A stretch of 64,000 nt of DNA from Kineothrix sp. MB12-C1. GTDB lineage: Bacteria; Bacillota; Clostridia; Lachnospirales; Lachnospiraceae. Of this stretch, positions 59,044 through 64,000 are shown in pieces (the stretch's first letter is position 1; each line of letters starts with the position of its first letter). The DNA lies in contig NZ_CP132957.1 of the NCBI RefSeq assembly GCF_030863805.1, forward strand, positions 2,294,001 through 2,358,000, written 5' to 3'. The position numbers and the translations under genes were made by a program. The notes under the pieces were generated by a model that saw only the letters and a program-made list of their open reading frames with translations, was not told where the DNA came from and did not search any database.

Positions 59044-60261
59044 ATGGAAAAATACAATAATTGGAAACTGAAGTTTTTTACAATATGGACAGGTCAGGCA
59101 GTATCTTTGATTACGAGTGCTATCCTGCAAATGGCGATTATTTTTTATCTTACAGAGAAAACAGGATCCGCCATGGTCTTGTCTATGGCTTCACTGGTCG
59201 GTTTTCTGCCTTATGCGGTTTTGGGACCGGCTATTGGTGTGCTAGTGGATCGCTATGATAGAAAAAAAATAATGATTGGCGCTGATTTAATTATCGCAGC
59301 AGCCGGTGCAGTGCTGGCTATTATTGCATTGTATATGGAATTACCGATCTGGATGGTTATGGTAGTATTGTTTATCCGTAGTATTGGAACCGCTTTTCAT
59401 TCCCCTGCGCTAAATGCGGTCACGCCTCTTTTAGTACCGGAAGATCAGTTGACCAAATGCGCGGGTTATAGCCAGTCCTTGCAGTCTATCAGTTATATTC
59501 TGAGCCCGGCAGTAGCGGCATTGTTATACTCTGTTTGGGAATTAAATGCAATTATAGCCGTCGATGTGATAGGTGCTGTTATTGCCAGTATCACAGTAAT
59601 GTTTGTGAATATTCCGAAGCTTAAAGCAGACCGGAAAAGTTTGCAGCCAAATTTCATAAAAGAACTGAAAGAAGGGATTGTCGTACTGAGGCAAAACAAA
59701 GGATTATTTGCCTTATTACTTCTGGGAACGCTATATACATTTGTTTATATGCCAATTAATGCATTATACCCTTTAATCAGCATGGAACATTTTAATGGGA
59801 CACCGGTGCATATTTCTATTACAGAAATTGCTTTTGCCTCTGGTATGTTGGCTGGAGGCTTAATATTAGGCAAGCTGGGAAGTTATGAAAAAAGGGTTAT
59901 GTTAATAGCTGGTTCATTTTTTATGATGGGAGCCAGTCTGACCGTCTCGGGGCTGCTTCCTCCGAATGGATTTGTTATGTTTGTAGTTTGCTGTACGATA
60001 ATGGGGCTTTCGGTGCCATTTTACAGCGGTGTGCAAACGGCTTTTTTCCAGGAAAAAATTAAACCGGAATATTTGGGACGTGTGTTTTCCCTGACAGGAA
60101 GCGTTATGTCTCTGGCCATGCCGCTTGGCTTAATCCTTTCGGGTGCCTTTGCTGATACGATTGGTGTGAACCATTGGTTTTTAATATCAGGTATTTTAAT
60201 TATCGGTATTGCTATCATTTGCCCGATGATGACTGAGATTAGGAAATTAGATTTGAAATAA
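59044..60261 (+). CDS. mef(A): Macrolide efflux MFS transporter, Mef(A) type
   Basis: A 405-residue transporter, the exact length of Mef(A)/Mef(E). From memory the N-terminus (MEKYNNWKLKFFTIWTGQAV), the central SPALNAVTPLLVPEDQLTKC and the end (MMTEIRKLDLK) agree closely with Mef proteins; identity could not be computed. It has twelve membrane spans and the MFS motif AIGVLVDRYDRKKIMIGADL. It exports 14- and 15-membered macrolides by proton antiport in characterised members. Ribosome binding site TAGGAGA. In streptococcal elements mef is followed by msr(D); here it is not, and the next gene is a nucleotidyltransferase. Regulated by the MTASMRLR attenuator. Confidence 0.93.
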   Translation: MEKYNNWKLKFFTIWTGQAVSLITSAILQMAIIFYLTEKTGSAMVLSMASLVGFLPYAVLGPAIGVLVDRYDRKKIMIGADLIIAAAGAVLAIIALYMELPIWMVMVVLFIRSIGTAFHSPALNAVTPLLVPEDQLTKCAGYSQSLQSISYILSPAVAALLYSVWELNAIIAVDVIGAVIASITVMFVNIPKLKADRKSLQPNFIKELKEGIVVLRQNKGLFALLLLGTLYTFVYMPINALYPLISMEHFNGTPVHISITEIAFASGMLAGGLILGKLGSYEKRVMLIAGSFFMMGASLTVSGLLPPNGFVMFVVCCTIMGLSVPFYSGVQTAFFQEKIKPEYLGRVFSLTGSVMSLAMPLGLILSGAFADTIGVNHWFLISGILIIGIAIICPMMTEIRKLDLK

Positions 60262-60352
60262 AATAAACATTATTGGAGAGATTTATATATTGCAAAAAAG
60301 TATTTCTTGAATGAGATATAACTTTTGATATTGATAAAAGGAGTGTATTTGT

Positions 60353-61204
60353 ATGGTAGATAATATTATTCAATTGGTAACAGAGAAATTATCCTCTTTG
60401 TCTTATATAGAAGGCATTGTGTTAGGGGGTTCACGTGCTAGAGGAACTCATACAGAGGATTCGGATATAGATATTGGAATCTATTACGATTCAGAAGCAT
60501 TTGACTTAAATGTTCTTAATCTACTTGCTGCAGAGTTGGATGACGATCATAGGAGCAACCTTGTTGTACCTCCCGGGGCATGGGGGGCTTGGATTAATGG
60601 CGGTGGATGGTTAGTCATAGACGGGTATCATGTAGATTTAATATTACGTGATATGAAACGTGTTGAACAAATAATGAAAGATACGGAGCAAGGAATTGTT
60701 ACTGCCAATTATCAGACGGGGCATCCCCATGGATATATAAGTGTCATGTATCGTGGAGAATTGGCTATCAGCAAAGTATTATATAATAAAAATAACGGAT
60801 TTAATGAATTAAAGAAACGGGCAGAGATTTACCCTGCTGCTTTACAGAAAGGGTTAACTGAATTTTTTATGTTTGAAACAAGTTTCTCTTTAATGTTTGC
60901 TAAGAGCAATATGGGGAGAGACGACACATACTATGTTTGTGGACATTGCTTCCGAAGCATATCTTCCCTTAATCAAGTCTTATTTGCAGTAAATAAAGAA
61001 TACTGTATCAATGAGAAAAAAGCAGTTAAGATGATTGGGAGTTTTAAGATTAAGCCAATCGATTATAAGGAAAAAGTAGACAAGGTAATCTCCTTAATAT
61101 CATCTGATATAGACTGTACAAAAGAAGGGATAGAGATTCTTCAAGGATTAGTAGATGAGGTGGAACATCTGAAAGGAGGAATATTTAATGAGAGGACCAG
61201 ATAA
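60353..61204 (+). CDS. Nucleotidyltransferase-domain protein
   Basis: A 283-residue protein with the minimal nucleotidyltransferase signature IVLGGSRARGTHTEDSDIDI, supplying the DxD metal ligands. The remainder (INGGGWLVIDGYHVDLILRD, NYQTGHPHGYISVMYRGELA) contains a third Asp and a helical C-terminal domain. Related proteins adenylylate aminoglycosides or lincosamides, but this subgroup is not characterised to my knowledge. It overlaps the acetyltransferase gene by 17 bases and may be co-translated with it. Confidence 0.8.
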   Translation: MVDNIIQLVTEKLSSLSYIEGIVLGGSRARGTHTEDSDIDIGIYYDSEAFDLNVLNLLAAELDDDHRSNLVVPPGAWGAWINGGGWLVIDGYHVDLILRDMKRVEQIMKDTEQGIVTANYQTGHPHGYISVMYRGELAISKVLYNKNNGFNELKKRAEIYPAALQKGLTEFFMFETSFSLMFAKSNMGRDDTYYVCGHCFRSISSLNQVLFAVNKEYCINEKKAVKMIGSFKIKPIDYKEKVDKVISLISSDIDCTKEGIEILQGLVDEVEHLKGGIFNERTR

Positions 61205-61838
61205 GAAAAAACTTTATCCGAATGAAAATATAAAGACGGTTTGTTTTATAAGCAACCTACCTAAAAAGCCCAATGTTGAAATTGGGGAATATACCTATTA
61301 TAGCGATAATAAAAAGTCTCCGGAGAAGTTCTATGATAATATAGAGCATCACTATGAATTTCTGGGGGATAAACTTATAATAGGTAAGTTCTGTGCAATT
61401 GCAGAGGGGGTAAAATTTATTATGAACGGTGCTAATCACAGAATGGATGGAATAACAACTTATCCTTTTAATATCTTTGGCTGTGGGTGGGAAAAGGTGA
61501 CTCCTACAAGAGAACAACTCCCTTTTAAGGGAGATACAGTAATCGGTAATGATGTCTGGATCGGCCAAAATGTAACCATTATGCCGGGAGTTAAGGTAGG
61601 TGACGGGGCGATTATTGCTGCTGACTCAACTGTAGTAAAAGATGTGGAACCCTATGCCATATATGGTGGGAATCCATCCAAGTTTATCAAGAAACGTTTC
61701 AGTGATGAAAAGATTGAATTCTTATTAAAGCTTCAATGGTGGAATTGGGATGAAGAGAAGATATTTAATAATCTTGAAATGCTGACATCAGAAGTCGATG
61801 TAGAACAATTAAAGAATAAATCCTTGGACTGGGAATGA
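61188..61838 (+). CDS. vat: Vat/CatB-type xenobiotic acetyltransferase (left-handed beta helix)
   Basis: A 216-residue hexapeptide-repeat enzyme. It begins like Vat proteins (RGPDKKKLYPNENIKTVCFI). The catalytic His lies in FIMNGANHRMDGITTYPFNI. The repeats are TVIGNDVWIGQNVTIMPGVK and VGDGAIIAADSTVVKDVEPY. The C-terminal helix contains FLLKLQWWNWDEEKIFNNLE. Vat enzymes acetylate streptogramin A; related xenobiotic acetyltransferases take chloramphenicol. The subclass cannot be settled by eye. Start ATG 61188 follows AAAGGAGG inside the upstream gene. Confidence 0.87.
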   Translation: MRGPDKKKLYPNENIKTVCFISNLPKKPNVEIGEYTYYSDNKKSPEKFYDNIEHHYEFLGDKLIIGKFCAIAEGVKFIMNGANHRMDGITTYPFNIFGCGWEKVTPTREQLPFKGDTVIGNDVWIGQNVTIMPGVKVGDGAIIAADSTVVKDVEPYAIYGGNPSKFIKKRFSDEKIEFLLKLQWWNWDEEKIFNNLEMLTSEVDVEQLKNKSLDWE

Positions 61839-61970
61839 ACACGTTATAATCGATAGATTCCCATTTGGAATCGGTTTTATACTCTGAATTTTACCGACTA
61901 AACTGTGCATAGATTGTCGGATGAGTAAACACATTCTTTGATAATATTGATGTTGAAGGGAGGTTGTTGA

Positions 61971-62846
61971 ATGGATTCTTTAAGAAGTATGAATAATGCA
62001 TTAGATTACATTGAAGAGCACTTAACAGAAGAAATTGATTATAGCGAAATATCTAAAATAGCTTACTGTTCAGAGTATCATTTTAAGCGGATGTTTTCTT
62101 TTTTATCAGGCATAAGTTTATCGGAGTATATTAGAAGAAGAAAATTAACACTGGCTGCACTCGATTTAAAAGATAAGAATTTGAGGATAATCGACATTGC
62201 TGTCAAATATGGCTATAGTTCGGCTGATTCATTTACCCGTGCTTTTCATTCTATGCACGCTATTCTTCCTTCGGAAGCCAGAAGTGAGAATACACAAATA
62301 AGAGCTTATCCTAGAATGACCTTTCAATTATCAATAAAAGGAGGATGTGTAATGAATTATCGCATTGTTAAGAAAGATTCATTTAAGTTAGTAGGTTTTA
62401 AGAAGAGAGTTCCGATTATTTTTGAAGGTGTCAATCCGGAAATTGCTAAAATGAGTGAATTTTTGACCCCTGATATTATCAAACGATTAAAAGCAATTTC
62501 AAATGTAGAGCCAACGGGGATTATTAGTGCGTCTACTAACTTTTCGGAAGGAAGAATGGAAGAAAAGGGCGAGCTGGATCATTACATCGGAGTGGCGACT
62601 TTAAGTGATGAAACGGCGGAATTTGATGTATTGAAGATCGATGCCGGAACTTGGGCAGTATTCGAGGCAATCGGGCCATTTCCGGAAACACTTCAAAATG
62701 TGTGGGGCAGAATATACTCAGAATGGTTTCCATCTTCAGGTTATGAAGCAGTTGAAGGCCCTGAGATTTTGTGGAATGAGAGTCCGGACACCGGAAATCC
62801 CAAGTATAGAAGTGAAATCTGGATTCCGGCCAAGAAAAAAGAATGA
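61971..62846 (+). CDS. AraC-type regulator with GyrI-like effector domain
   Basis: A 291-residue protein. Residues 1-110 are a double AraC helix-turn-helix ([40 protein letters not shown]). The linker [11 protein letters not shown] leads to a GyrI-like/SOUL-fold effector domain ([52 protein letters not shown]). This architecture is found in multidrug-responsive regulators of the Rob/BltR-like kind. An internal AGGAGG (62339-62344) precedes in-frame ATG 62352 at codon 128, so a free effector domain may be made. A terminator follows at 62871. Confidence 0.92.
   Translation: MDSLRSMNNALDYIEEHLTEEIDYSEISKIAYCSEYHFKRMFSFLSGISLSEYIRRRKLTLAALDLKDKNLRIIDIAVKYGYSSADSFTRAFHSMHAILPSEARSENTQIRAYPRMTFQLSIKGGCVMNYRIVKKDSFKLVGFKKRVPIIFEGVNPEIAKMSEFLTPDIIKRLKAISNVEPTGIISASTNFSEGRMEEKGELDHYIGVATLSDETAEFDVLKIDAGTWAVFEAIGPFPETLQNVWGRIYSEWFPSSGYEAVEGPEILWNESPDTGNPKYRSEIWIPAKKKE
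62339..62354 (+). promoter_or_regulatory. Internal ribosome binding site and start codon at the domain boundary
   Basis: AGGAGG, seven bases, ATG 62352-62354, in frame at codon 128, exactly at the start of the GyrI-like domain (MNYRIVKK). It has the same codon number and layout as in the AraC-BtrH gene at 40728. Confidence 0.6.
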
Positions 62847-62870
62847 AGTATATATTGATGATTATAGACG

Positions 62871-62898
62871 AGGGCACTCTTGATTAGAGGGCCCTTTT
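62871..62898 (+). terminator. Rho-independent terminator after the AraC-GyrI gene
   Basis: AGGGCACTCT (62871-62880) pairs with AGAGGGCCCT (62886-62895) with one mismatch around TGATT; TTTTC follows. Confidence 0.8.
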
Positions 62899-63049
62899 CG
62901 TAATAAGGGCCTATTGCTATACAGATGTGAAATTATGGAGTTCGTCTCGTCTTGCTTTCCCAATGTTGTATTTATTCTTTTCCAAGGGTATTATAAATAT
63001 AATGGTTTATCGGTGCGAACCAAAGAACGAATGAGGTGAAACTTTAATT

Positions 63050-63385
63050 ATGGATAAAAAAGAACAAATTAAGATGCTACAAGAAGATTTTAAAAATGCA
63101 CGATCGATTTTAACCGCAATCGGGGATGAAACACGTCAGATCATACTTCTGGTTTTAATGGAATCCGATTGTAAAAGCGGGATGCGTGTCGGTGAAATTA
63201 CAGCCAAAACGCACCTTTCCCGGCCTGCTGTGTCACATCAACTGAGAATATTAAAGGATATAGGGCTTGTAAAGATGAGAGAGGAAGGGACTAAAAACTT
63301 TTATCATATCGATGCTTCCGAAGAATTAAATGCATTGAAAAAATTAGTTATGGATATTGAGTATTTGATGAAATCGAGTATGTGA
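63050..63385 (+). CDS. ArsR-family regulator
   Basis: A 111-residue winged-helix repressor: ARSILTAIGDETRQIILLVL, then VGEITAKTHLSRPAVSHQLR with the recognition helix, and ILKDIGLVKMREEGTKNFYH forming the wing. No CxC metal site typical of ArsR/SmtB arsenic sensors is visible, so the signal may be redox or another ligand. It lies 23 bases before the ferredoxin-nitroreductase gene and probably controls it. Confidence 0.9.
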   Translation: MDKKEQIKMLQEDFKNARSILTAIGDETRQIILLVLMESDCKSGMRVGEITAKTHLSRPAVSHQLRILKDIGLVKMREEGTKNFYHIDASEELNALKKLVMDIEYLMKSSM

Positions 63386-63408
63386 ATGAGAACATTGAGG
63401 TGTGAGAA

Positions 63409-64000
63409 ATGAATAGTATTATAAAGATTGACGTGGAAAAATGTATTGGCTGTGGGCTATGTTGCAAAGACTGTCCCAGTCATGTACTTGTACTGAAAAA
63501 AGGGAAAGCTGCAATATTGGCTGAAAAATGCCTTGAATGCGGCCATTGCGTTGCTATATGTCCCACAGAGGCTTTTACTATGAGCGGATATGATATGGAT
63601 GAAGTGAAAACTTATGATAAAAATAGCTTCGGTATCGATGAAGATATTCTTCTCAACACAATACAGTTCAGACGATCGGTAAGGCACTATAAAGATAAGC
63701 AGGTAGAAAAGGAGGTAATTAAGAAAATAATAGAAGCAGGGCGCTTTACCCCTACCGGAAGCAATAAGCAAAGGGTAAGATATATCGTTGCGCAAAAAAG
63801 TATTCCTATGTTTGAAAATGAGGCACTGAAAACCTTCAAGAAGCTGAAGCGCCTGTTGGAAATTGCGGGCAAATTTATTAAGCTCCCTTATGACGTAAGC
63901 AGATACAAATTAGAGCCGGGCTTCTTTTTCCACGGAGCGCCAACAGTTCTCTTTATTATTTCCGATGATACTGTGGATGCCTCACTTGCATCGATGAGTA
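63409..64000 (+). CDS. Ferredoxin-nitroreductase fusion protein (3' end outside window)
   Basis: The first ~60 residues hold two [4Fe-4S] motifs (CIGCGLCCKDCPS and CLECGHCVAICPT). A nitroreductase domain follows: TIQFRRSVRHYKDKQVEKEV with the FMN-contact RRSVRHY, and IIEAGRFTPTGSNKQRVRYI. The product is a flavin-dependent reductase typical of anaerobes; it could reduce nitro compounds or quinones. About 197 residues are visible and the frame runs off the right edge. It starts at ATG 63409, and is likely co-transcribed with the ArsR-type gene. Confidence 0.9.
   Translation, partial: MNSIIKIDVEKCIGCGLCCKDCPSHVLVLKKGKAAILAEKCLECGHCVAICPTEAFTMSGYDMDEVKTYDKNSFGIDEDILLNTIQFRRSVRHYKDKQVEKEVIKKIIEAGRFTPTGSNKQRVRYIVAQKSIPMFENEALKTFKKLKRLLEIAGKFIKLPYDVSRYKLEPGFFFHGAPTVLFIISDDTVDASLASMS

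Overview
The window reads as chromosomal DNA of a low-to-moderate GC, spore-forming Lachnospiraceae (Clostridium cluster XIVa-type) bacterium. The basis is the gene families (VanW protein, B12-binding radical SAM/DUF4080 protein, MutS2, RlmD with an Fe-S cluster, a YhaM-type exonuclease, DUF4183 surface proteins), strong AGGAGG ribosome binding sites, and TTGACA/TATAAT promoters. The species cannot be fixed from the sequence alone. No tRNA, rRNA, CRISPR array or intact prophage was seen.

Layout. (1) 1-21.1 kb is a core-like segment: radical SAM protein, DUF368 lipid-carrier transporter, endonuclease III, DEDDh exonuclease, VanW protein, an AIR-synthase-like / Lrp / aminotransferase operon, SIMPL lipoprotein, TrmL, a two-component system, MutS2, a degenerate HtrA-like protein, YhaM and RlmD. 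Its spacers carry a family of small palindromic repeats (consensus arm near GTTACTRTTCAGCC). (2) 21.2-35.4 kb is an accessory region. It holds single-gene cargo (TetR regulators, cyclophilin-fold and cupin proteins, an EFR1 flavodoxin-ferredoxin, an aminoglycoside-phosphotransferase-like kinase, ester cyclase, VOC and DUF3788 proteins) mixed with broken genes and scars of an integrative element. (3) 35.4-45.1 kb has a Na/Pi cotransporter, then two near-identical 1.8 kb IS110-family elements in direct orientation. They flank a GNAT, a P-loop kinase, an AraC regulator fused to a BtrH-like domain, and a DUF6273 protein. A second GNAT lies beyond copy 2. (4) 45.3-46.9 kb is an autoregulated TetR-flavodoxin-FMN_bind operon. 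(5) 47-51.6 kb is a reverse-strand cluster of DUF4183/DUF11-type surface proteins, probably of the spore. (6) 51.8-53.2 kb is a DUF2089 / YvlB-like / YvlD-like envelope-stress type operon. (7) 53.4-64 kb is a drug-modification and efflux region: TetR-controlled GT1 glycosyltransferase, MFS transporter and hydrolase, a dehydrogenase, a Mef(A)-type macrolide exporter with its MTASMRLR leader peptide, a nucleotidyltransferase, a Vat-type acetyltransferase, an AraC-GyrI regulator, an ArsR regulator and a ferredoxin-nitroreductase.

Most notable points. (a) The IS110 elements sit at Shine-Dalgarno-like AAGGAG/GGAGG motifs just upstream of acetyltransferase genes. Their 411 bp 3' non-coding region is identical as far as I compared it and contains internal copies of both element-end sequences, as expected for a guide (bridge/seek) RNA. 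(b) Two AraC-type regulators carry an internal AGGAGG plus ATG at exactly codon 128, at the boundary between DNA-binding and effector domains, although their effector domains are unrelated. (c) The mef gene keeps its complete ribosome-stalling attenuator without a msr(D)/mel partner. (d) An HtrA-like protein has lost all three catalytic residues. (e) A dispersed palindromic repeat family lies in the spacers. All function assignments are from reading motifs; no database search was run.
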